Assembly: GCA_014155875.1 (NCBI GenBank)
Contig: JACEFZ010003473.1
Location: forward strand, 271,001 to 335,000
DNA from: Cepaea nemoralis
Lineage: Eukaryota; Mollusca; Gastropoda; Stylommatophora; Helicidae
Reading direction: 5' to 3'
Length of the DNA: 64,000 nt
Below the pieces are notes generated by a model. The model was given only the letters and a program-made list of their open reading frames with translations. It made no database searches and was not told the DNA's origin. Shown here piece by piece: positions 45,880 through 56,764 of this stretch (position 1 is the stretch's first letter; every line of letters begins with the position of its first letter). The translations under genes and the position numbers were made by a program.

Positions 45880-46320
45880 ATCATCATCATGTGCCATGCC
45901 GATAAGCGTGGGCGGTGATGTTTCGCCATCTCGCACGATCACCAAAGTCGTGGATCAGCTCTGTGCTCTTGTCTCGACCATACCACGTGGCCAAGGCCAT
46001 CCAGGTGTTTAATTCTCTGCCTTCTCTTTGTTCTTTTCTCCTCAGTCTTGCCAGTCGTCACCAGGTTCTCTAATGGTTTTCTTCTTATAACGTGTCCATA
46101 AATTTTGACAGTCTGCGACTAATTTCTCTATTGAGTTTACAGTTCTAATTTGCTTCTTGTCCCGGGAAGGTTACCCTGTTCAACAAACGCCCGGATAAGT
46201 CAGATATGTCGGTCTAAAGGTGCAGTATCGCAGCTCCGCTGTAAACAGGTACAGTGCAATAACATCCGAAAAAAAGACTTCGGATGAACGCAGAAAACGA
46301 AGAATTTGCTTCTTGTAGGA
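45880..46320 (-). pseudogene. RTE-like LINE tail (L-C), left part of the host for the nested stack
   Basis: CATCATGTGCCATGCCGATA to TTTGCTTCTTGTAGGA matches 4,217-4,490. It is interrupted at 46,161 by a mini-retroposon and at 46,321 by the hAT element. It resumes at 57,522 (CATGCTCATTC..., then CCATGGTATTCTTTGCATTT) to about 57,605. Confidence 0.75.
46161..46302 (+). mobile_element. 142-bp mini-retroposon (L-A 3' tail family), copy 2
   Basis: Perfect 14-bp TSD AATTTGCTTCTTGT at 46,147-46,160 and 46,303-46,316. It starts CCCGGGAAGGTTACCCTG and ends GGATGAACGCAGAAAACGAAG. A small hairpin (CATCCGA...TTCGGATG) lies near the 3' end. Inserted in the L-C tail a few bases from where the hAT later landed. 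Confidence 0.85.
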
Positions 46321-46610
46321 CAGGGGTGGGTAAACTTTGTGTGTGTAGGGCCACATAGACAAATGTAAAGCTATTGGAGGACCGCATATATATTATGTCC
46401 ACTTTGTTTATAGCAACCTATCACAATAAGTCATTATGAAATATTTATAGGTTATTAAACAGTATACATACCTAATTATTGCAATTTTATTTCACTTAAA
46501 CATTATATTTTACAATATCGACACAAACTTTTACTAATTTGTTAACAAGATTTTACAATTTTTTATTATAATAATTTAAAAAAAATTATCTATCAATGGC
46601 TTTAATTTAG

Positions 46611-48492
46611 ACACAAACCGACTACATTTTCACTATAATTGTTGATTTCTAATGAGATGTATGTAATTGCTTGCAATTTTTGACAATATTCTTGAAATCT
46701 GGAGCAAGTTTACTTGTTGAAATTGGCATGACAGCATGCAAGTTGCAGTCCGACAATAAAGACCTATTCTTAGATTTGTTGATCTACAAGCAAGGAAATG
46801 CTTGTTCGCAAATGTATGTTGATCCAAGCAATGATAAAAGTTTAACTGCAGAGGTTTTCAAGTTGGGAAATGATTCTTCTGATAAAGATCTATAGATATC
46901 CAGCAAACCATCTGACTTGAATTTCTCTTTCAGGTGATGATCTTCTTGTAAGTCAAGCAGCTCCAACTGTATGTCCTCTGTGGCTGTATCAGCTTCTGCA
47001 CCAAAAGGGGAACTGAGAATATTGAACTGTGGCTCTAAGTTCTTGAAATCTTGGAATCTCTATCCAAATTCTTCAGTCAATGCATCTAATTGGGCTTTGT
47101 ACTTTTCAGTCATTTTGCCAGAAATGGTTTCTTGTTTCAGCAAAGGAAAGTGACAAAACCTTTTTTTCACTTACTTGTCTGGAGAACAGTGAGAGTTTTG
47201 CCTTAAATGATTTTACTGTACATACAATTCATGTGCAAATACACAATTGCCCTGAAGTTTGACATTCAGTTCATTTAACTTTTCCATAATTTCAATAGCA
47301 GACATAAAGTCTAACTTCCACTCTTTATTGACAATGTTAGTATTAAAGCCACATTCAGTGCCCTTCATCTCTAGAAACATCAATATTTCTTCTCTGAGGT
47401 CCCACACTCACCTCAACTCCTTGCCGAGACTCAGTCATCGAAGACTGGCGTGGTACAGGACATCGGAATGTTCAGTTTCCAAATCGTCAAGTAATGCCTT
47501 GAACTATCTGTGATTAAGTCCTCTTGATCTGATGAGGTTGATGACACTGACAACTGGGTCAATAACATGCTTGATATTCAAAACAGTTTTACACAGACTT
47601 TCTTGATGGATCACACAGTGAAGTGGTAATAATGTGTGGTCAGGATATTCTGCTTTAATCTTATCACTTATCAACTTTACCAGACCTACATTTTTTCAAG
47701 TCAAAGCACGAGCTCCGTCAGTTGTAACACTTGTCATCTTGTTCCAAATCAACCCAGTTCTTTCAATACAGTTAGTAACAGCAACTGAATATATCATGGC
47801 ATGTGGTTGTGTCTTTGAGTGACTCAACAATCACTAACTCTTCAGTAAGTTTGAAAGAAGTGTTTATTCCGCGTACAAATATCAATAATGGGGCAGTATC
47901 ATGTACATCGGTACTCTCATCCAATGCAAGAGAGTATCACAAAAAGCGTTCACTTACAACTTGAAGTTTATACATCAAATTGTCACTTATCGTGTCAACA
48001 GGTCTGACCACAGTTCTCCTTGATAAAGTAATGTTGTAATTTTTTTTTGTGGGGGTGGGGGAGAAAGGGGGGGGGGGGGGGGGGGGGGTTCTGGACACAT
48101 AATGTTTGCTGCATCTAACAAACATTCCTTGATGAACTCGCAATCAGAAAATGGCTTGTTCTGTTTTACACACACAAGACTAGCTTCTGTTGCAGCATCT
48201 TGAATTTAAGACTGTTTAGTGAAAACAGTTTGCTATTTCTCCAAATTTTTCACCAACTCCAGGCATTTTCTTTCCTTCTCTTCGGTTGGTAAATTGTATC
48301 CGAAATCGGAATGTTTTTTGTTTTTTTTAAATAATGTCTTTTTAAATTGCACTCCTTGAAGACAGCCACTGACTCACGACACAACAAGCAAACTGATTTG
48401 CTAACAACTTTTATAAAACAGTACTTAGTTGTCCATTCATCATTAAAAACAAGACATTCATCTTCAATCTTCCGTTTTTTAGTGATACTCAT
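46611..48492 (-). pseudogene. hAT transposase (GTF2IRD2/ZBED-like group)
   Basis: In reverse-strand order: KRKIEDECLVFNDEWTTKYC and VCLLCRESVAVFKECNLKRH (BED-like finger, final His lost), QNKPFSDCEFIKECLLDAAN, LSRRTVVRPVDTI, the YSLALDESTDVHDT core near 47,920-47,940, MWDLREEILMFLEMKG, ELNVKLQGNCVFAHELY, and the dimerisation end DLQEDHHLKEKF...DIYRSLSEESFPNL...LGSTYICEQAF. The domain order is complete. Frameshifts, stops and a G run (48,069-48,088) make it non-functional. The group assignment rests on remembered resemblance to host genes derived from such transposases. Confidence 0.85.
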
Positions 48493-48946
48493 TGTTTTAA
48501 TAAAATTCTAACAGTTAGAATTTTACAAAACTTTAAAAACGAAATGAAAGAAAACCTACTTCCGGCTGTGTGTGAAAATAAAATGTTCGGAAAACAAGTA
48601 GTAAACTCAGAATAAATTTCAGAAGTCTATCAAGGCTACTACAACAAATAAATTAATCTGAACATTATAAATGTGGAAATAATTTATAACAGCAAAAAAA
48701 AATAATTTTAATTTAATATTTTCTTGCAAAATAAATCATTTTATTCACCGGAGAAATATCTGTGTTTTGTTTTAATTTTATATAAAATCACCCTTATTAA
48801 ATCTTTACATATCGGTAAATATTTCTGTATATTAAAATCTATAAATTTGCATTTTAGCATTACATAATGAAGGTCAAGGACTGTTTACAAAAATAGAAAA
48901 TTAGAAAGAAATGTTATCAAAAATGTTAAATCAATTATAACGGTAC

Positions 48947-49554
48947 TGTCAGCGACTTGTTCGCTACAGAGTTCTCAGGACTCCCCTACTTTTGCACCGC
49001 ACGAAATAACAACTCGTGACATTTGCAAAAGGAATGCAATTTATTTAGAGCTGACAATTGAATGGCTCTGCGAGCGTTATACTTCATCATCATTATACAA
49101 CATGAATGCAATGAAGTGGTGAGAAATGATGCTAGTAATCACAATCTAAATTTACAGCCTATTATTTGCCTATTGCCTAGAAACTATAGCATTTGTCAAG
49201 AATACGTCTGCTCTCTACCGTCTCCAGTCGGGTCTGTCCACACGCTACACATTGCGTGGACAAGCACGGACACTGTCCCCTCCGTGCAGTAGCTAGTCTT
49301 GCGTGCATGGTGTCCCAAGCACGCTGGCTTGTGAGCTAGAGTAACCGGGCACTTCACGGTTACTCGTAAGGCCAAGCTTCCCAATGGCTTGGGGAAAGCC
49401 CTCGCTCACTCGCACTTGTTGGTCCCTTGTCTGACACAAATGTGTCTCCTTGTGAGGCTATTTATAGTGCTGGCGTCTCTCCTGTCTGGTGTCTCCCTAC
49501 TAGACTTGTATTAACTCTTCTGACCTCACTAAGGCCTTATTGGAGATCCTGACA
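48947..49554 (-). repeat. Gypsy 3' LTR (608 bp)
   Basis: Begins TGTCAGCGACTTG, ends GATCCTGACA. In element orientation a TATA-like CTATAAATAG lies at 49,467-49,458 and AATAAA at 49,045-49,040. Roughly 2-3% different from the other LTR by eye, with most changes near 49,410-49,440. Confidence 0.95.
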
Positions 49555-49580
49555 GGCTCCCCTCCACTCTGTGAAGTGTT
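49555..49580 (-). promoter_or_regulatory. Gypsy polypurine tract
   Basis: On the reverse strand AGAGTGGAGGGGAGCC directly precedes the 3' LTR TGTCAG start. This is the expected place for plus-strand priming. The rest of the internal region up to 50,350 shows no open frame. Confidence 0.65.
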
Positions 49581-50349
49581 ACTTCCCTTTAACTCATGTT
49601 TGTAACACGTCTGGTCACAAAGAAAAATTTGTTCCTCCAATTTTGTCAGATATCCAATAAGTTATAAATCTCTCGTTTGGGGATAGAACAACTCTCTTCT
49701 TCCTTTACTCACACTGCTCTATCTTTTCACTTGGCTAATTAAGTAGCCTATGTATCAGTATAGTTGGTTCTATAGATATCTTTGGGAATTGTTTTGAACC
49801 GGAACCGTTGTCTTATGACTTATGTCCTGGCTTCCGTCGTTTGACCCTATGTCTTTTGACTTTCACCTAATGACTTCTGTCTCGACCTGTCCTCAAATTG
49901 CCCTAAATGACAACCCACATACAAGTTGACTCTGTTATGAGTGCAACACATGAGCACAAAGTGTTCATGTTCCCATTAATATCCCCTCCAACTCTTATAC
50001 ACACAGTTCTACTTTTCACCTTCTCGCTTCCGCTTGTGAAAAGCTATATTCAATGTTACATTAAGGTTTTTAAGAAGTTATTGTGTCCCCTGAATTAAAG
50101 TTGTTGTTCTTTGACATGAATAGTGTGTGCATCTTTTATGTGTTTGTTTTCCTGTTTGTTTGCGTGTTTTCTAATAAACTACAGTGTACTTAACTCTCTA
50201 ACATGTGTATGCGTTAGTGTACTAAATGTGTGTGTTCCTTCGAGCGCCGTAAATCGGTTTATTGTGGTTACAAACGTTTGTTATTCTTATTTGTGACCAC
50301 AACTCCGCTCTCTGAAGCTCAAAGTACATTCCCTTTCTAATGTATTAAA

Positions 50350-53300
50350 GTATGGCAGTAACCCTAATCTGTCTGAATGATGGGAAGGTCACTAGAATGG
50401 CCACTCGACCAGGCGACTCTGACAGCATCATTGACTTGGCTCTGGTGTCGCCCACCATCGCACCAAGGTGCCGGTGGGGCACACTGGGATACCACGATAG
50501 TGACCACTACCCTTGTGTCATCCTGATCAAGAAAGACGGGGCCATGAGTCAAAGAAACAAGACCAATGCCTTCCCGTACGACACCACTGGTCAAGACGCC
50601 ATAAGCAAGATCAGAAGAAGGAAACTAACTTCCTCCCGTAGGAGACAAGAAAGATGGCTGCAGCCACCATGGTGGAATGGAGAGGTCGAGAAGGTGTGGC
50701 TGGGAAAGAGGCAGGCTGTCAAAGACTGGCAAAAGGCCAGAAAGGCTAACATGCCACAGGTTGAGTTGGCGAACCTGAAGACTGAGGTCGTTAGGACGAC
50801 GACTTTATTCAAATCCTGCGCCAAACAGGCCAAGGCCGACAAATGGGACGAGTTCTGCAGGAAGGTGTGCTCCGAGCAATCTCTTACGACATTCTGGCGC
50901 CTCCACAAGAGCATGAACGGTGCTGCACAACGTAGGGGTATACCAGACTTTCAAGGCACAGACCTCGCATGGAAAAAGTCGGATGCGGATAAAGGTAAGG
51001 CCCTTCTTGCACGCTACATAGAACAGACTGACCAGAAAGACGAGCCCGCCAGACATAGGACCACAACAACACTCTCTCAGTTGTGCGAGGGGGTCGGGAC
51101 AGACGAAGAATGGACAATCACAGTTGACATATTGCGTGCAATGCTCAAGAAATCACCTAACACCGCCCCAGGCCCAGACGGCATCCGATATGGTGACCTA
51201 ATGGTGATATCAGATGATGACATGGAAGAACTGGCCAGAGAATTCAATACCAGTATCCAGAGGGGTCAGGTCAAAGAAGAATGGCTACACAGCTACTTGC
51301 TGCCGCTGCCAAAACCGAACAAAGACCACTCCAAGATAAGCGGCTACAGAATCATTACGATGCAGAATACTGTTGGCAAGCTACTGGAGAAAATTGTAGC
51401 ACACAGACTTGCTTGGGACTTGGAACAGCTCGGCTGCTTCCCGCCCACACTTGGAGGATACAGACGCAACAAAGAGTCATGGCTGAATGTGGCGGTCTTT
51501 GCTCAAGATGTTTACGAAGGATTTCAGGTCAGAGAAGAGACATGTGCGACCGCCATAGACTTAGAGGACGCATATAACAGAGTATCTTTCGAGCACTTGA
51601 TGCAAACCCTCCTCAGACTGAAAGTGCACCCTCACCTTGTACGATGGATAGCTGCAGTTCTACTCCAAAGGAAGGTGGTGCTAAGATGCGGGAGTTGGTC
51701 TTCTGAGCCGATAACGATATGTCCAGGATTGCCACAGGGTTCACCACTGTCACCAGTACTATTCAACGTGTATACGGTGCCGATCACTGAACAACAGTTG
51801 GATGGGAGGGGTAGGACTCTATCATTCGTTGACGACATCCTCGTGTATCGACAGGGTCGAGATAGACAGGCGGTTGCCAACTATATGCAGGGCGAACTAG
51901 ATCGAATTTCCTCATGGTGTGCTGATGCCGATGCCCTTGTCAACCCTGCAAAGGCAACGGTTACATGGTTCTCACTAAACAACCATATTGTGAAAACAGA
52001 CCTGCCGGCAGTAAGAATGGATGGGAGCATTCTGAGTAGAACCCAGTCAATGACATATCTTGGCGTGAGGCTTGATCGTAGCCTGTCCTTCAAAGATCAT
52101 GTCGACTATGTCATAACGAAGGCTCGAAAAGGTTTGGCAGCAATGAGAGTCATGGCGACTGCCAATATCGAGCAAAGACTGCTATTACTTCTGTTCCAAG
52201 GACTTGTGCTTTCACGCATCGAGTATGCCCTGGCCATCCTCACTGTCAGCCCTACACAGATTGGAAGACTTGAAAAGGTACAAAACGAAGCCATGCGCAT
52301 CATTTTGGGCTGCACGAGAGACACCAGCTGTGTAGCAATGAGATACCTCCTTGACTTCCCGACAATGGAACACAGGATCAAGATCTGGAGAGCTCGTGCA
52401 TACTTAAAAATAAGTGCAGATGAGCAGCACCCTCTGCATGACGCTGTATTCAGAGAAAAGGGTGACAGGCTAAAGAGGGGCAAATCATGGATGGGTCGGG
52501 CGGAAGATGTCGTCGGACAGGTCTGCAGTCTTACCAGTATCAACCCCGGCAAGGAATGGGTGCCGGTGCCTCCAGCTTTTAAGTGTACCTTCTCCTGCAT
52601 TATCACACTCGACAGACGGTGCAGAGAGCAGAACCCTGCCGCTGTCAATGCAGAGGTTAACGCGCTCATCTATGATCACTCAGATAGCCCCGAAGTGCTC
52701 ATCTATACAGATGGATCTGTTGTAAAGCAGCAGAGAAGTGCGTGGGCATTTACAGCCCGTTCAGCGGGCCGAACCGTTCAAGAATCCAGTGGTGCCCACT
52801 CTATGACCACGAGCAGCATGACGATGGAGGTGATGGCAGTTACACAGGCTTTCATATGGCTGGAATCACAGCATTATACCAACGTGTGTGTACTAAGTGA
52901 TTCAATGAGCATGATTCAGAAGGTCGAAGCTGGATCTGTACGTAGACAGTGGACTGAGTCGCTGCGGAAGTCTGTTGTCCGCAAAGTCACCTTCATCTTC
53001 GTCCCGGGACATGCGGGAGTCGAGGGAAATGAACGAGCTGATAAATTGGCTGGCTCTGCACCCCCTGTAGATGGCCAGCCCATGGATCGTGCCGATGTCA
53101 TTAACGCCCTTAAAGATATGGCGAGAACAGAGGATTTTGACGCCAGTGATTCCACATCGCTTTCCAGGATGAAAGACCTGGGAGTAAGAATCGGCACAGC
53201 CAGACGCGAGAGGTACATCGGGAAAACAAAGCGCCTCGTCAACCAACACAGAACTGGCACTATTAGCCACCGGACGCTGATGCATATGCTGGGGGGAGGA

Positions 53301-53395
53301 TCTGAGCACCTATGGACATGTCCGGAGTGCAACGAAGATACCCCAACTGATAACTGATAACTGAACTGATAACTGATAACACACATAAAAACTCG
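50350..53395 (+). mobile_element. I-like LINE, 5'-truncated, inserted in the Gypsy element
   Basis: Opposite in orientation to Gypsy. The coding part starts within the endonuclease and ends in (ACTGATA)n-like repeats at 53,345-53,380. The 3' boundary is uncertain. ATTAAAGTATG near 50,344 and ATTAAAATATG near 53,598 could be an imperfect TSD, which would extend the element to about 53,597. Confidence 0.75.
50352..53357 (+). CDS. I-like LINE ORF2: endonuclease end, reverse transcriptase, RNase H
   Basis: 1,001 codons, uninterrupted. Endonuclease end: DSIIDLALVSP...DSDHYPCVI (residues about 24-56). Reverse transcriptase: NTAPGPDGIRYGDLM, YRIITMQNTVGKLLEKIVAH, AIDLEDAYNRVSFEHLM (catalytic D), GLPQGSPLSPVLFNVY, LSFVDDILVYRQG (catalytic DD in an FVDD setting), MTYLGVRLDRSLSF. 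RNase H: IYTDGSVVKQQRSAWAF, TMEVMAVTQA, VLSDSMSMIQ, FVPGHAGVEGNERADKLAGS. The end (SEHLWTCPECNEDTPTDN) keeps one CxxC and stops before the second half of the usual finger. The ATG is fortuitous because the true N-terminus is missing. The open frame suggests a young insertion. Confidence 0.92.
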   Translation: MAVTLICLNDGKVTRMATRPGDSDSIIDLALVSPTIAPRCRWGTLGYHDSDHYPCVILIKKDGAMSQRNKTNAFPYDTTGQDAISKIRRRKLTSSRRRQERWLQPPWWNGEVEKVWLGKRQAVKDWQKARKANMPQVELANLKTEVVRTTTLFKSCAKQAKADKWDEFCRKVCSEQSLTTFWRLHKSMNGAAQRRGIPDFQGTDLAWKKSDADKGKALLARYIEQTDQKDEPARHRTTTTLSQLCEGVGTDEEWTITVDILRAMLKKSPNTAPGPDGIRYGDLMVISDDDMEELAREFNTSIQRGQVKEEWLHSYLLPLPKPNKDHSKISGYRIITMQNTVGKLLEKIVAHRLAWDLEQLGCFPPTLGGYRRNKESWLNVAVFAQDVYEGFQVREETCATAIDLEDAYNRVSFEHLMQTLLRLKVHPHLVRWIAAVLLQRKVVLRCGSWSSEPITICPGLPQGSPLSPVLFNVYTVPITEQQLDGRGRTLSFVDDILVYRQGRDRQAVANYMQGELDRISSWCADADALVNPAKATVTWFSLNNHIVKTDLPAVRMDGSILSRTQSMTYLGVRLDRSLSFKDHVDYVITKARKGLAAMRVMATANIEQRLLLLLFQGLVLSRIEYALAILTVSPTQIGRLEKVQNEAMRIILGCTRDTSCVAMRYLLDFPTMEHRIKIWRARAYLKISADEQHPLHDAVFREKGDRLKRGKSWMGRAEDVVGQVCSLTSINPGKEWVPVPPAFKCTFSCIITLDRRCREQNPAAVNAEVNALIYDHSDSPEVLIYTDGSVVKQQRSAWAFTARSAGRTVQESSGAHSMTTSSMTMEVMAVTQAFIWLESQHYTNVCVLSDSMSMIQKVEAGSVRRQWTESLRKSVVRKVTFIFVPGHAGVEGNERADKLAGSAPPVDGQPMDRADVINALKDMARTEDFDASDSTSLSRMKDLGVRIGTARRERYIGKTKRLVNQHRTGTISHRTLMHMLGGGSEHLWTCPECNEDTPTDN

Positions 53396-53399
53396 ACAA

Positions 53400-54500
53400 C
53401 ACATTGGCTACACAGATGACACAGACAAGTCACAATAATACGTTTCCAGCGGTGAAAAAAATTTGCCGCTAATTTTCTCTTTCGCTCTCTTTCTTTCAAC
53501 TTTTACTAACTTTCACATTCTCTCCTCGCATTTATTCCTCTTGCATACATCTTTCACTCACTTTCATACTCTTCTTTTGCTCACACATTCATTCGTCATT
53601 AAAATATGTTTCATAGCAAATACATGAACATTACATATATACAATAAACGATTGGCTGAATTATAACAGTAATCACGCCAAATGACTGCGTTTTGTTTGC
53701 ACGTGTCATCTCTATACACAATATACAAAGTTATGAGGATGGTTTGTTACCGATCCTGTAATAGTAACTAACATGGTTTGGTGTGCTGACCTAAATTATC
53801 CTCAAGGGAAATATTCTAATAAATACTTTCATTTAAGAGAAATAGGTTAACTACCTTAAAGTGTTATTTGTAACAAAAGATGATGTTAATTCCTAAATGG
53901 TTGGGTTAGTTTAGAAATGATATTTTAGATATATGAATTTATAAATGATTATGATTATGCGGTAATAAACTAATGTAATATCTAACAATCGTATTTCTAT
54001 CATTGGTGTTATATTAAATGGTTTATTAACTAAATGATGGTGATTTCTAACTACCAAATGACAAAAATAAAGTTATATATGCATTTGAACAATTTGCAAT
54101 TCAATTATTAATAGAAAAATGAAGTTATGGGTACTGTTAATAAAATAATAATATACATATATCACAGTTACATTTCTATATCTAATTACACTAAATCGAC
54201 GTCCTCCTTTGCGTTGTGAAGATGGAGCATTGTTCTTTGTAGACTATTATAACATAGTTCATTTCGGCAAAGTCTTCTATGCTCTCCTTCATGGATAGTG
54301 TATAAATATAGTTCCCTACTAACTTATGTAGGTTCATAGCTAACACTTTAATGTTCCTCTAGCTTATGTGTGTGTCAGCGCATGTTACTTCTGCGTCTGT
54401 TTGTTACACTTCTCATAGCACTGTTACTATCACACAGGTTACATGTTTGGCGATGATAACGCACTTACAATGTATCTTAATCACCACATACGGCACTGAG
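53400..54500. other. Gypsy internal region, unassigned
   Basis: AT-rich, where integrase would be expected on the reverse strand. I see no HHCC or DDE motif. Either deleted or too decayed to recognise. It may include the 3' UTR of the I-like LINE. Confidence 0.45.
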
Positions 54501-54510
54501 TTACTTAATA

Positions 54511-55222
54511 TTACAGTGTCACTGTTTCTGGTGATGTGTGGTCGATCCCTTCCTGCAAATCAGGTATTTCAATGGATGATGGTCGACTCAAAATGTCTGC
54601 AACAGTGTTCAATCTTCCCTTTAAGTGCTGGATGGTAAACGTGTAATTTTGGAGAATCAAAGCCCACCTGTAAATTCTGTTATTGCTGGGAAGTCCAGAC
54701 TGCATCACAGACAACGGAGAGTTATCGGATTCGATCACAAACTGTGCTCCTGCCAAAAATCTATGAAATTTCTTAACACAATAGATCAAACTAAGGCCAT
54801 CCAATTCTGATGCTGAGTATTTTGATTCAGCAGGGCTAATCTTGTGACTTACGTACATTATTGGGTGGAACTTCCCTTCGTAGAACTGTCCTAGTATCCC
54901 AGATATGGAGATGACACTCGCATCTGTGCGTAAAAAATAAGTAAGTTTTGGATTAGGCATACGAAGGATAGGTGGAACGCTGAAAAGATGTTTCAGTTTT
55001 GATAACGGACTAATTAATCTTGCATCTTTTACAGATAACTTAGCCGAAGCTTTTAAGATGTTAGAAAAAACACTGGTGATTTCCGCCAGATTTGGAATGA
55101 ATGTACTATAGTAGCTTACCAAACCCAGTAAACTTCGGACCTGTTTCTTGGTCGTTGGCATTGTCAAATTCAGAATCTTGGTGACGATTCTGTCATCAGT
55201 TTTTAATTGGCCCCTGCAGATG
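54511..55222 (-). pseudogene. Gypsy pol: reverse transcriptase thumb/connection and RNase H
   Basis: Reverse-strand reading LKTDDRIVTKILNLTMPTTK, KKQVRSLLGLVSYYSTFIPN (classic end of Ty3-type reverse transcriptase), FLRTDASVISISGILGQFYE (RNase H first D), HPIMYVSHKISPAESKYSAS, SELDGLSLIYCVKKFHRFL (E), FVIESDNSPL (D), YTFTIQHLKGRLNTVADILS (last motif). Everything upstream, including the catalytic YVDD, is missing. The frame stops at 54,511, before any integrase. Confidence 0.88.
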
Positions 55223-55223
55223 G

Positions 55224-55788
55224 TGCAAAGTGTTGCATTATCCTATCGTGTATGTACTGATAATTGTTCCTTAGCTCTGTAGGTATGGATTCTATTACTT
55301 TTAACGGCTCCCCACTGAGGTTCCTCATGTAGATCATTGCCCAGTCATCCAAAGGTATTTTCTGTGTCTTTAGTTGGAATTCTATGTTCTCAGTCCATGC
55401 GCTAATTGAATCCCCTACAATACATGGTTTGATAAGGCCCTTATACTTACTAAATTTGTTCTGTTATTCTTGGCTCTTTTGTTTGCTAGAGGCTATTTGT
55501 ATGTTAGAATCTACCTCCATTTCCATTCATCTTTAGTTTAGTCTCTGAATCTACTTGTATCTGCTTTTGTTTGGTGGCTTCCTCGATCTCTTTCATTTCT
55601 TTTTGATGCTGCCTTTCTAACGCTCTTTCATCTCTGTCAAGAGCAGCTTTTCTTTCTGTTTCTTCTCTCTGTAGAGCAGTTTTTCTTTCTGTTTCTTCTT
55701 TGTATTTCTGATCTACCTATTTCTCTAATTTTTCACCAGTATGGCCCATTTCCTTGCCTGCCTGGATACAGTCATTTAGTGACGCCAT
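55224..55788 (-). pseudogene. Gypsy gag remnant
   Basis: ATG at 55,788: MASLNDCIQAGKEMGHTGEK, then a charged coiled-coil-like run rich in ETERK and REERxxER repeats. After several frame changes comes a capsid-like block: KYKGLIKPCIVGDSISAWTE, DDWAMIYMRNLSGEPLKVIE, LRNNYQYIHDRIMQHFAPS. It runs straight into pol residues from the reverse transcriptase thumb, so nucleocapsid, protease and palm were removed in one deletion near 55,215-55,225. Confidence 0.65.
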
Positions 55789-56576
55789 TTTTGCGTAATG
55801 TTAGTTCAAAATGATATCACAATAATATTCACACAATAGTTTGTAATAATGTGTTAGTAAATATACATCTTTACTGAAAAAGAAGATGCATGATTAATTT
55901 AGAGCATACCAAAATATTCTGAAAATATACTCATCTAATTCTTTGGAAAATACGGTACTTGGGATGTTCCACCGCTGTCTTCCACACTTACAAAATGATT
56001 TGACTTGATAACACAATGGCTGCTTCTGTTTAGTAGAGCATCAAAAATTAGACACACGCTTATGTTGTAAATACAAACTTATATTTCATGCGAATGATGA
56101 ATGAAAAAATGTGATAGATAGTGATAAATGGTGTTAATGAATGAATGATATGATCGTCTGAATGATGTGTTAGATGATATGTGAGATGATTCGTCGTATG
56201 ACAGTCGATGTCGTCTTGTCTTCACTTTCTGACTATGGTGTAACTTCGTTCTAGGCTTCAGTTCAGTCGCTAATCTATTTACTGACTCTGTAGAATGGTG
56301 ACATTGATGGCTGTATCACACAAAATGAAATGTACACGATGGTTAAGATGGTAATATTCAATGATGATTGTATACATTTCTATTGATTTTTGTATAATAA
56401 CACACTTTCAAAATTAATTTTCGTAGAATTTCACACTTTATCGATTTAATTTGGCTTCATTGTGGTTCACGCTCCACAAATGGTATGATCGTATAATTCA
56501 CCAAAGAAAATTATTTATGCCATGTATGGAAACAAATTTACATTACTTTGAAATATTTAACACAGCAATGATGTTG

Positions 56577-56764
56577 AATCGTGCAATGGACTGATGCTGG
56601 TTCAGAACTTTCTGATACCAATCGATAGCTGGCGTTGGTTCAGTGGTTTATAACACCACTTGCCTGCTGGCGTTGACTGTTGGTTGAATATAACACCAAT
56701 TGCCTGCTATGACTGCTCTGCTGGCGTTGGTTCACTGGTTTCTGACACCAATTGGGGTCCTGCC
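56577..56764 (-). promoter_or_regulatory. Gypsy leader with primer-binding-site region repeated about four times
   Basis: Directly after the 5' LTR in element orientation comes GGCAGGACCCCAATTGGTGTCAGAAAC. TTGGTGTCAGAAAC is the likely tRNA primer site. Related modules (AATTGGTGTTATATTCAACC, AAGTGGTGTTATAAACCAC, ATTGGTATCAGAAAGTTC), each followed by a CCAACGCCAGC-like string, repeat behind it. Confidence 0.6.

Noticed and set aside
47937..48175. Proline-rich protein on the reverse strand
   Set aside because: The proline run is the G tract at 48,069-48,088 inside the broken hAT transposase.
49062..49292. 76-codon frame repeated identically at 56,880-57,110
   Set aside because: The identity arises because both lie in the two LTRs of the same Gypsy element. 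It is not a gene duplication.
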